Origin: Variovorax paradoxus
Lineage (GTDB): Bacteria > Pseudomonadota > Gammaproteobacteria > Burkholderiales > Burkholderiaceae_C
NCBI RefSeq assembly: GCF_024734665.1
Contig: NZ_CP102931.1
Coordinates: forward strand, 4,028,001 to 4,092,000
DNA: 64,000 nucleotides
Direction of reading: 5' to 3'
Both the position numbers and the translations under genes were made by a program. This document shows, one piece after another, positions 56,794 to 64,000 of this stretch (the first letter of the stretch is position 1; each line of letters opens with the position of its first letter). Below the pieces are notes generated by a model that made no database searches, had not been told where the DNA came from, and saw nothing but the letters and a program-made list of their open reading frames with translations.

Positions 56794-57533
56794 GGCATGG
56801 CTCCTTGAGACAGCCGGGCATCGGCGCGCCAGCCCAGCGCGCGCTTCGCCTTCTCGCTGCTGACATCTGCGCCGTCTTCGGCGATGTTGAAGATGCCGCC
56901 TGGCGAACGCTGAAGCGCCAGCAACGCAGCCCGCGCCGCGGCCTCGACGTGCAGCGGGCTCGGGTCTTTGGGTGTATCGGTCGAAGTGTTCGGCCCGTAG
57001 AGCTGCCCATAGCGCAGCACGGTGGCGGTCATGCCCTGCGCGGCCATCACGCATTTCTCCAGAGCTATCACGCCGTCGACGCTGATGCGGCGGACGCCTT
57101 CAGCCTCCGTGTCGAGCGGCTGCTCTTCCGTGAATGGCTTGGGCTCCGGTGCATAGGCCCAGGCGATGCTCTGCGCCACCAGCCGCTTCGCGCCCGCGGC
57201 CTCTGCTGCAGCCACGAGGTTGCGCGTGCCCTCGGTGCGCACGCGTGCATTGAGCACCGCAGCCGCGGCCATGCGGCTCGGGTCAAGGTCTTTCGGCAGA
57301 TCGGTTAGCTGATGGATCACTCCCCAAGGCGCGATGCGCACCAGCGCGGCCTGCAGCGCTGTCGCATCGAACACGTCGACGACGACCGGATGCACGCCCT
57401 GCGCCTCCAGCGCGCCCGCGCGGTCGGCGTGCCGCGTGCTGCCATGCACGGAGTAGCCCGCTTCGATAAGCAACGGAACCAGCGCAGCGCCGACCGCTCC
57501 GGTGGCACCCGCCAAAAATACCTTCTCGCTCAT
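56790..57533 (-). CDS. NAD(P)-dependent epimerase/dehydratase-type protein
   Basis: 247-residue extended-SDR/atypical Rossmann protein. Nucleotide loop: FLAGATGAVGAALVPLL (GxxGxxG, residues about 6-22). No clear catalytic YxxxK is seen at the usual place (ISVDGVIALEKCV and YGQLYGPN lie near it), so it may be an atypical reductase or NmrA-like protein. The frame extends to 57929, but ATG 57533 starts the family match. First gene of the pair with the cupin; it diverges from the MocR gene. Confidence 0.85.
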   Translation of the reverse strand: MSEKVFLAGATGAVGAALVPLLIEAGYSVHGSTRHADRAGALEAQGVHPVVVDVFDATALQAALVRIAPWGVIHQLTDLPKDLDPSRMAAAAVLNARVRTEGTRNLVAAAEAAGAKRLVAQSIAWAYAPEPKPFTEEQPLDTEAEGVRRISVDGVIALEKCVMAAQGMTATVLRYGQLYGPNTSTDTPKDPSPLHVEAAARAALLALQRSPGGIFNIAEDGADVSSEKAKRALGWRADARLSQGAMP

Positions 57534-57569
57534 TGCGCTTCTTCCTTCCAGGCTGTTCGGAAGGTCGAT

Positions 57570-57593
57570 CATCGATTTACGATGCCCCATCGA
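57570..57593. promoter_or_regulatory. Candidate MocR operator
   Basis: CATCG-ATTTA-CGATG (57570-57584) is a perfect 5-bp dyad, and a third CATCGA copy begins 18 bases after the first (57588). Inverted plus direct copies at helical spacing are typical of PdxR/MocR sites. It lies in the 92-base gap between the epimerase gene and the MocR gene. Confidence 0.5.
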
Positions 57594-57625
57594 AAAGAGC
57601 CAAGAATCTTGAAAATGACCAGGCC

Positions 57626-59044
57626 ATGACACCGAAGCTCGACCGCGCGAAAGAAACGCCGCTGTTCCGCCAGATCTACGAGCGCTACCGAAGCGCCATC
57701 GAGCAAGGCACGCTGCGCCCCGGCGACCGAGTGGCATCGGCGCGCAGCCTGGCCGGTGAGCTCGGCGTGGCGCGCGGCACCGTCGAGACGGCCTACAACC
57801 AGCTGATGGGCGAAGGCTATTTTTCTTCGCGCGGACAGGCGGGTACCGTGGTCTCGCCGTCGCTGCCGCTGCATCGGACAGCACGGCGGGAGCCCCGGCG
57901 CACGGATGCGCGGGCGTCCGGCGATGCACTCAAGCAGCCGGGCGAACCGCTACCCATGCAGTTGGGCATTCCGGCGCTCGACGTATTCCCGCGCAAGCTG
58001 TGGTCGCGCCTTACGGCCCGCCGTGCGCGGGCTACGAACACTGCCGACATGTTCTACGGCGACCCTTGCGGCTACCCGCCGTTGCGCGAGGCCATTGCGG
58101 CCTATCTGCTGGTGTCGCGCGGCGTGTCGTGCCATGCCTCGCAGGTGCTGGTGACGGGCGGCTACCGCGCATCGCTCGCGCTTGTCGCACGCACGCTGCT
58201 GAAGAAGGATGACCGCGTGTGGATCGAGGACCCGGGCTTTCCGCCGACGCAGGAAGTGCTGCGCGCCGCAGGCCAGCGCACGGTGCCCGTGCCGGTGGAC
58301 GAAGATGGCCTCGTCGTCGCCCGTGGCCAGCGCAAGGCACCGAAGGCGCGCATGGCAATCGTCACGCCCTCGCACCAGGCGCCGCTGGGCGTATCGATGA
58401 CGCTCGCGCGCCGGCTGCAGTTGCTCGAATGGGCTTCGCAGGCGAACGCATGGATCGTCGAGGACGATTACGACGGCGAGTACCGCTATGCCGGAGCGCC
58501 GCTGCCGGCGCTCAAGAGCCTCGACGGCCACGACCGCGTGCTGTACGCGGGCAGCTTCTCGAAGGTGCTCTACCCCGGGCTGGCGCTGGGCTACGTGGTG
58601 GTGCCCGAATCGCTGCGCACGCGCTTCGAGGAGGCCGCGCGCACGTGGTCGAACGGCAGCCCGCAGATCACGCAGGCCGTGGTGGCGGATTTCATGCGCG
58701 AGGGGCACTTCCCGCGCCACCTGAAGAAGATGCGCCTGCTCTATGCGCGACGGCGCGCGATGCTCGTGGCCGGCTTGCTGAAGGCCTTCGGCGACACGGT
58801 GCGCATCGACCTGCGCAGCGGCGGCATGCATCTGATCGCGCGTTTCGACGGGCGCCGCGAAGGCGATGTGACGCTGGCCCGCCGCGCACAACAGGCGGGG
58901 CTGAACTGCCAGCCGCTGTCGGCACGCGGTGTCGCGGGGCCCTGCGAGCAGGGCCTGCTGATGGGCTTCACCAACATCGCCACCGCCGCCGAAGCGAACC
59001 GGCTCGCGGCAAAGCTGCGCGCGGCTTTCGGTTCTTTGGGTTGA
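57626..59044 (+). CDS. MocR-family regulator (GntR HTH + aminotransferase-like domain)
   Basis: 472-residue PdxR/MocR-type regulator. N-terminal GntR winged helix (about 8-75: PLFRQIYERYRSAIEQGTLR, GELGVARGTVETAYNQL). A fold-type I aminotransferase domain covers about 110-470, with the PLP lysine in YAGSFSKVLYPGLALGYVV and VEDDYDGEYRY. PLP or an aldimine is the usual effector. The ATG at 57626 is chosen because the frame upstream overlaps the divergent promoter. Likely controls the epimerase-cupin pair. Confidence 0.9.
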   Translation: MTPKLDRAKETPLFRQIYERYRSAIEQGTLRPGDRVASARSLAGELGVARGTVETAYNQLMGEGYFSSRGQAGTVVSPSLPLHRTARREPRRTDARASGDALKQPGEPLPMQLGIPALDVFPRKLWSRLTARRARATNTADMFYGDPCGYPPLREAIAAYLLVSRGVSCHASQVLVTGGYRASLALVARTLLKKDDRVWIEDPGFPPTQEVLRAAGQRTVPVPVDEDGLVVARGQRKAPKARMAIVTPSHQAPLGVSMTLARRLQLLEWASQANAWIVEDDYDGEYRYAGAPLPALKSLDGHDRVLYAGSFSKVLYPGLALGYVVVPESLRTRFEEAARTWSNGSPQITQAVVADFMREGHFPRHLKKMRLLYARRRAMLVAGLLKAFGDTVRIDLRSGGMHLIARFDGRREGDVTLARRAQQAGLNCQPLSARGVAGPCEQGLLMGFTNIATAAEANRLAAKLRAAFGSLG

Positions 59045-59051
59045 ATGGCGC

Positions 59052-60143
59052 TCAGGCAGCTTCGTCGTCGAGGACCGCGCTGCGGTCCTTGATGCGCGTG
59101 ACCTGCGACAGCACTGCGTCTGCAGGCGTCATGTCCGGCCGCTGCCCCTTGTAGACGGGCTGCTCGAACTTGCCGCCCGCATAGCGGTAGAGGTAACGCA
59201 CCTCGACCAGCGCGCCCACTGCCGGCAGCGCCTCGTTGGGCGGCACAGTCACGTTGCCCAGGTCGACCATCGCACCAGCCTCGTCGCGCAGCCCCACGGC
59301 CACCGAGCGCTGGGCGTTGACGCGGATCACCTCGCAGGTCGCGCTCTGGTTGAACTTGAACTTCAGGCTGGTGCTGCTGCGGCCCGCGGAGAACGGCGCG
59401 TCGAGCGCCTTGAGCACATAGCCTTCGCCATGCGCGGCCAGCAGTTCGGCGGCACGGCGGCGCTTGCCCTCGGCGGTGAGTTCGAGTTCGAGCACGCTCA
59501 TCCACGAAACGAGCTCAGCAATCTTGCGCAGATGTCCGAAGCGCTCGATGAACGGTGCGCCGCGCAGGTCCTGCCCGCCGAGTTCCAGCAGGTCGAAGGC
59601 CATGAAGGCATCACCCACGTGCTCACCGGCAACCACGGTGCGCCCCGCCGGCGCATCAGCAACGCCGATCCAGGCCTGCGGAATGTCGACGAACAGTCCG
59701 CGCCGGTTGGTGCCGCGCACCGCCTCGCCCTCGATCAGCAGGATGCGGTTCTCGCCATCGGCCTTTTCCTGCAGGCCCCAGCCCGGATCGTCGAAGTAGC
59801 GCGCGGCCTGCTCTTCGAGGATCAGCGTCGGCAGTTGCGGCAGCTCGCCGCTCATGCGCCCCGCCAGGTCGGTCGAGGTATAGAGCGCGCCGGACTGGTC
59901 GGGCGTGTAGCCTTTCGACGTCTTTTCCTTCACGACCTTGTCGTAAATCTTCAGCGCCGCCTCGTAGGCGACCGGGCTGCTGGTCTTGGTGCCGGTGGAG
60001 AGCGTGCCGCCGCGCCGGCCGTTGCCGTAGTCGACCACCCAGCCATCGTCCTTGGGGCGCAGGTGCACCTGGTAGACCTTGTCCGAGCCCTGGCCCGTGA
60101 AGTAGAGAAAGCTCGACTGAGGGGTCTGTTCTGCATTCGGCAT
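59052..60143 (-). CDS. WGR-like domain plus ATP-dependent polynucleotide ligase
   Basis: 363-residue protein. Residues about 10-80 resemble a WGR domain with the core varied to VDYGNGRRGGT. Residues 105-270 carry covalent nucleotidyltransferase motifs: motif I KADGENR with candidate adenylated K127, motif III around AGEHVGDAFMAFDLLEL (E173), motif IV GEGYVLKA (E240, K245) and motif V SLKFKF (K261, K263). A C-terminal OB fold (271-345) ends with motif-VI-like YKGQRPDMTP. All steps of a DNA or RNA ligase look intact. It diverges from the HEAT-type gene across 127 bases, which suggests shared function in a repair, conflict or RNA-processing module. Confidence 0.82.
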   Translation of the reverse strand: MPNAEQTPQSSFLYFTGQGSDKVYQVHLRPKDDGWVVDYGNGRRGGTLSTGTKTSSPVAYEAALKIYDKVVKEKTSKGYTPDQSGALYTSTDLAGRMSGELPQLPTLILEEQAARYFDDPGWGLQEKADGENRILLIEGEAVRGTNRRGLFVDIPQAWIGVADAPAGRTVVAGEHVGDAFMAFDLLELGGQDLRGAPFIERFGHLRKIAELVSWMSVLELELTAEGKRRRAAELLAAHGEGYVLKALDAPFSAGRSSTSLKFKFNQSATCEVIRVNAQRSVAVGLRDEAGAMVDLGNVTVPPNEALPAVGALVEVRYLYRYAGGKFEQPVYKGQRPDMTPADAVLSQVTRIKDRSAVLDDEAA

Positions 60144-60270
60144 GGGAAAGATGTCTGGGGTGAATCTCAGGCCGCGATGCTACACACGCGCAAATTGGCA
60201 CGCATGGCCGCTAAGATGCGCAGCGAAACAAAAAGCACAAGCACCCAACCGAAGGCAGGGAGGCCTCCGC

Positions 60271-63200
60271 GTGAAGCGCATTCGCTCCGAGAAATTGATC
60301 CGCACGAAGCCGGGCACGACAGGCGCCGCAGGCTTCAGCACAGTGGAACTGTTCGCCCTGCCGGAAGCGCCGGGCCACGTGGTGCACGTGAGCACCAGCC
60401 GCGACGGGCTGCAGTGGAAGGAGACGGTCTACACGCCGTCGCCGCTGCCGCTGGAGGCCGCCAACGCCGCCTTCGAGCGCGCCGTGGCGGCGCAGATCGC
60501 GCAGGGCTATGCGATCGAAGGGGCGGCTGTCGAGGCTGTCGTCACCACGGCAACCGTCGTGCTCGCACACCCCGGCGACGCCGTGCTGCTGGCCAGCATC
60601 CGCCCCGATGCATGGCGCCTGCTGGCCCCCGTGCGCCGCAGCCGCGTGGTGTGGCGCATCGGCGAGCGCCGGCTGGCTGCAGCCGTGCCGCAGCTCATCG
60701 ATCACATCGAAACCGGCGAGCCGCTGCTCGACTACTGCATCGCCTGGGCCATCGGCCGCTGCGGCGACGGCGGCGCGTTCGAGGCGATGCGTGAACTATC
60801 CCGGCGCGGCCGCACGCCCGTGGTCACCCGCGCTGCGCGCTGGGCCGCGCTGAACCTTTGGCCTGCCGAACAACGCGCGGCCGAAACGGCGCGCATCGTG
60901 GACGACTGGCCCGCCCCGCTGCGCCGCGCCTGGGCCACCATGAGCGAGCTGCCCGTTGAACAAGCCATGACGCTGCTTCGGCAGCACCTGGCCGACCCCG
61001 CGCTCTGGAACGGTCTGAAGTACGCGGCCTGGGTCGAGCAGCTGTTCGATCTCGCGCTGCTCGAAAGCCCGGCTACCGACGGGCTCGCGCGCACAGCCCT
61101 GATGGAAATCGCACCGACGCTGCAGCTTGCCGCCGGCAGCTTCCGCGCATGGCGCCGGCTGTACAAGGGCGCGGAGTTCGCGGGCGACTACGCCCTGCTC
61201 GGCGTGCTGCATCAGCGCCTCGAAACGCAGCGTGCGGCCTTCCGCACCGGTGGCCGATGGGCGCAGGTCAACGGCCGCTACGTCGAGATCGCGAAGGAAA
61301 TCGTGCGCCCCGACAGTCGCCTCGCCTACAGCCAGCGCACGCGCGACTACCTGCGCCGCCGCACCTGGCGCAGCCTGCGCCGGCTGGCGCTGGCCGGCAC
61401 GGCCGACGAGGCAAGTTGGCTGCAGCTGGCCATGGGTGTGCTGCTCGCGGCCGACGATGCCGAAGCGGACACCGCCGGCCAGCAACGCGAAACGCGCTGG
61501 ACCCCGGAGCCCCGCAGCTGGCACACCGGCCCCTACAGCCGCTGGCTGGTGCTGATGCAGCTGCTGCATCGCCACGACGCCGACTGGGAAGCCCAGCGCG
61601 GCGGCCTGCGCTGGCGCCGCAACACGCCGCTGCCCGCGCAGCGCCTCAACCGCACCGAAGCCTGGCCCGAGCGCTGGGACCGCCATCCGAGGGCGCTGCT
61701 GCAGCTGATGCAGCAGGGCCGCTGCGGCGCAGTGCATGCCTTTGCAGCGCGCGCGCTGCAGGACAACAAGCCCTTCTGCGAAGCGCTCGAGGCGCCCGCC
61801 GTCTGGCGCCTGCTGGGCAGCAGCTGGGACGACACCGCACGCTTCGCCCTCGCCATCGCGCGCCAGCGCATCGCGGCGGGTGCGCCGGCCCGGCCCTGGC
61901 TTCCAGCGCTGCTGAGTTCACCGCTGGCCGAGGCCCGAGCCCTTGCGCTCGAATACATCACGCAAGACCCAGGCCTCTACAGCCAGCAGGTCGACCTTCT
62001 GCTGATGCTGCTGACCTCGGCCGACGCCGAAGTGCGCCGCTCGTCGCGCCTGCTTCTGCAGGCCGCCGCCCCGAACCCGTCGACGCTCGATGCCCTGTGC
62101 GGCAGCCTGCTCGCATGGCTGTCAGGATGCGACGCCGGGCAACCCGAGCTCGACGCCATCTGCGAGAACCTGCAGTGGGCCCTGCAAGGCCTGTTGCGCA
62201 CCGCGGCCGCCAAGGCGCCCTTGCCCGAACTGCTCGCGCTCTTCGACCATGCGAGCCCCGACGTGGTGCGCACCGCCGCCGAATGGCTGCTGCTGCACCC
62301 GGCGTCGGTCCAGGGCCTGCCTGTGGGCGTGCTCACACGCCTGCTGCAGTCCGACGACGAGCGCCTGCGCGGCGCCGGCGTGCGGCTGTTCACAGCCCTG
62401 CCCGACACCACGCTCATCACCCAACCAGAGCTGTTCGCCGCCTTCTGCAGCAGCCCGATGCCGGCCGTGCGCGCGGCCGTCGCGCCCCGACTCGCACAGC
62501 TGCTGCCCGCGCATCCGGACTTCGGCGCCGCGCTGATGCCGCTGCTACGCGACGAGTTATTCCGTGCCGAAGCCGCCGAAGGCGTGTTCGATGCGCTGCT
62601 GCAATGGCTATGCGGCCCGCTGGCCGAGCACACGCGCCGTGGTGAGCCCGCCGTCACGCTGCGCTTGCTCGAAGCACGCAGCAAGGGCGCTCAGCGGCTG
62701 GGTGCATGGCTCCTGCCGCAGCAGGATCCGCAAAGCTTCGATGTACTGCAGACCGCCAGCCTCGGCCTCGTCGACACCGCCGCAGCGCGCCGATGGGCCA
62801 TGGACCAACTGGCCGCGAACCCGCAACGCACGCTGGCACAGCTAGGCAATGCCCTGCGCATGTTCGACAGCCGCTGGGACGACGCACGCGACTGGGCCCG
62901 CCAATGGTTCGGCGCGCAAAGCGGCGCGAGCCAGTGGACGCCAGCGCTGCTGGTACGCCTGTGCGACCACAAGGACGCAGGCGCCCAGCGCCTGGGTCGC
63001 GAACTGCTCACCACGCATTTCGACGTGACCGACGTCACCACCTACATGCTGCAGCTGAGCCAGCATCCATCGCCTGGCATGCAGCTCTTCGTCACCAACT
63101 GGCTGGCCTCGGCCGCAAGCCAGAAGCCCGACGTGCTCGCGCGGCTGGAGCCCTACTTCCTGAGCGTGCTGTCGCAGGCCAACCGGGGCCGGCTGGCCAA

Positions 63201-63450
63201 GGCGCGCGTCATGCAGTTCCTGGCCGCGCAGGCGGTGCATTCGGAAGACATCGCACGCATCGTCGCGCGCGTGTTCGCACGGCAGGCCGTCACTGGCGCC
63301 ATCACCGAGCGCGCCCAGTACGTGGCCGGCCTGCGCAGCATCCAGGCCGCCTTCCCCGAGCTGGACAACCCATTGCAGACCGCCCCGGTGCGCAGCGTCG
63401 CGCCACGCCGTGCACCACCTGCAGCCCCCACCGGAGGGCCCGCCGCATGA
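60271..63450 (+). CDS. Large helical-repeat (HEAT-type) protein with N-terminal WGR-like domain
   Basis: 1059-residue protein. Residues about 20-82 resemble a WGR-like domain lacking the WGR core: VVHVSTSRDGLQWKETVYTP, then the helix EAANAAFERAVAAQIAQGY. The rest is almost all alpha-helical with repeated paired helices of HEAT type, for example VRTAAEWLLLHPASVQGLPV and LRGAGVRLFTALPDTTLITQ, and no visible enzyme motif. The GTG at 60271 follows CAGGGAGG; the upstream frame is unlikely. It overlaps the next gene by ATGA. It resembles MolR-like WGR/HEAT proteins, which in E. coli lie near MoxR AAA, VWA and SWIM genes. Probably a scaffold; role not known. Confidence 0.72.
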   Translation: MKRIRSEKLIRTKPGTTGAAGFSTVELFALPEAPGHVVHVSTSRDGLQWKETVYTPSPLPLEAANAAFERAVAAQIAQGYAIEGAAVEAVVTTATVVLAHPGDAVLLASIRPDAWRLLAPVRRSRVVWRIGERRLAAAVPQLIDHIETGEPLLDYCIAWAIGRCGDGGAFEAMRELSRRGRTPVVTRAARWAALNLWPAEQRAAETARIVDDWPAPLRRAWATMSELPVEQAMTLLRQHLADPALWNGLKYAAWVEQLFDLALLESPATDGLARTALMEIAPTLQLAAGSFRAWRRLYKGAEFAGDYALLGVLHQRLETQRAAFRTGGRWAQVNGRYVEIAKEIVRPDSRLAYSQRTRDYLRRRTWRSLRRLALAGTADEASWLQLAMGVLLAADDAEADTAGQQRETRWTPEPRSWHTGPYSRWLVLMQLLHRHDADWEAQRGGLRWRRNTPLPAQRLNRTEAWPERWDRHPRALLQLMQQGRCGAVHAFAARALQDNKPFCEALEAPAVWRLLGSSWDDTARFALAIARQRIAAGAPARPWLPALLSSPLAEARALALEYITQDPGLYSQQVDLLLMLLTSADAEVRRSSRLLLQAAAPNPSTLDALCGSLLAWLSGCDAGQPELDAICENLQWALQGLLRTAAAKAPLPELLALFDHASPDVVRTAAEWLLLHPASVQGLPVGVLTRLLQSDDERLRGAGVRLFTALPDTTLITQPELFAAFCSSPMPAVRAAVAPRLAQLLPAHPDFGAALMPLLRDELFRAEAAEGVFDALLQWLCGPLAEHTRRGEPAVTLRLLEARSKGAQRLGAWLLPQQDPQSFDVLQTASLGLVDTAAARRWAMDQLAANPQRTLAQLGNALRMFDSRWDDARDWARQWFGAQSGASQWTPALLVRLCDHKDAGAQRLGRELLTTHFDVTDVTTYMLQLSQHPSPGMQLFVTNWLASAASQKPDVLARLEPYFLSVLSQANRGRLAKARVMQFLAAQAVHSEDIARIVARVFARQAVTGAITERAQYVAGLRSIQAAFPELDNPLQTAPVRSVAPRRAPPAAPTGGPAA

Positions 63451-64000
63451 GATTCCAGTACCGCTACTTCGGCCACTCGGGCGCGCAGCACACAGCCAAC
63501 AGCACGGCGCTGCAGTTCGCACCCGACACGCTGCGCGCACCGGTGCACTTCGTCGCCGACATCAACCGCCACCTGCCGTTTCGCGAAGGTATGTCGGCGC
63601 TGCACGACGTGGTGGTGGGCGACCTGCGATTCAAGCCGCGCGACAAGAGCGCGTACCTCGAATGGCTGGCCGGGCAGGAGAACGAATTGCTCGCGCAGTT
63701 CATGGCGCGCAGCGACCAGCTGAAAGCGCAGATGGCGCCCATCAGCAACGAGCTGGCCGAGCTGCGCAAGAGCAAGCGGGCCGTGCTGCAGCCCTTCATG
63801 AGCGCGCAGCAGCGTTACTTCGACCACATCTACAAGGTCAACCGCGAAGCCTGGTTCGTGCTCGATCCGGTGATCACCGTGCACCCCGACCGCGTGTTCT
63901 TCGAGTGCTTCAGCCAGGACGAGTCGAGCTACGGCATGTTCTCGTGCAGCCACGACATCTTCGACCGCGTGAGCGACCACGCCTTCGGCACCACCAACGT
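63447..64000 (+). CDS. Unknown protein, 5' part (gene runs off right edge)
   Basis: First 184 residues of a gene translationally coupled to the HEAT-type gene (ATGA overlap). It starts MRFQYRYFGHSGAQHTANST, has a likely coiled coil near 75-112 (SAYLEWLAGQENELLAQFMA, ISNELAELRKSK) and then a mixed alpha/beta stretch (DPVITVHPDRVFFECFSQDE). I do not recognise the family. It may be a SWIM-type or other partner of the WGR/HEAT module. The end is outside the window. Confidence 0.7.
   Translation, partial: MRFQYRYFGHSGAQHTANSTALQFAPDTLRAPVHFVADINRHLPFREGMSALHDVVVGDLRFKPRDKSAYLEWLAGQENELLAQFMARSDQLKAQMAPISNELAELRKSKRAVLQPFMSAQQRYFDHIYKVNREAWFVLDPVITVHPDRVFFECFSQDESSYGMFSCSHDIFDRVSDHAFGTTN

Overview
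The window is dense, high-GC bacterial chromosome with no rRNA, tRNA, insertion sequence, prophage or CRISPR array that I can see. Gene content points to a beta-proteobacterium of the order Burkholderiales, most like Comamonadaceae (Variovorax-type). The reasons are three orphan Bug-type (TctC) solute receptors, many LysR regulators next to small catabolic operons, a DUF4148 protein, a Gram-negative porin and a GlgE-pathway operon. The genus is an inference from gene content only. No gap between annotated genes exceeds 300 bases; the largest are 36341-36609, 53032-53273 and 10486-10720.

Region 1 (1-10.5 kb) is an alpha-glucan/trehalose operon on the minus strand. In transcription order it is glgB, glgE, treS fused to maltokinase, a small membrane protein of the mechanosensitive-channel TM-helix family, then glgX (cut by the window edge). 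Trehalose would be converted to maltose, maltose 1-phosphate and then branched glucan, with glgX for debranching. A GH100-like glycosidase diverges from glgB.

Region 2 (10.7-25.7 kb) has an aminotransferase followed by a branched-chain-amino-acid-type ABC transporter (receptor, livH, livM, livG, livF). This is tightly linked to hyuA/hyuB (ATP-dependent hydantoinase/oxoprolinase family), an SDR dehydrogenase and an HpcH/HpaI aldolase: one uptake-and-degradation operon for an unknown cyclic amide or related compound. Two paralogous LysR genes stand back to back after it, then an AraC regulator co-transcribed with an acetoacetate-decarboxylase-fold enzyme.

Region 3 (25.9-40.4 kb) is a series of small units: a receiver-only response regulator; a secreted Cys-rich protein with one haem-c motif; an MFS transporter plus class II aldolase with a divergent AraC; a Na+/H+ antiporter; an acetolactate-synthase-type large subunit divergent from an Lrp/AsnC regulator; an OmpA-type protein; an orphan 7TM histidine kinase; and a LysR/quinone-reductase pair.

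Region 4 (40.4-53.7 kb) is catabolic. It holds a lipoprotein alpha/beta hydrolase, three Bug receptors, an AtuA-like large and small pair, an amidohydrolase of the 2-pyrone-4,6-dicarboxylate hydrolase type, a porin, LysR and HxlR regulators, a haem-binding beta-barrel protein, a Gdx/SugE SMR exporter and a DUF427 protein. A strong bidirectional terminator closes it.

Region 5 (53.7-64 kb) has small envelope proteins (DUF4148, cupredoxin, DUF2845), a cupin plus epimerase pair opposite a MocR regulator, and at the right edge an unusual module. That module is a WGR-domain ATP-dependent ligase divergent from a 1059-residue HEAT-type repeat protein, which overlaps a third, truncated gene. It is the best candidate here for a poorly described system.
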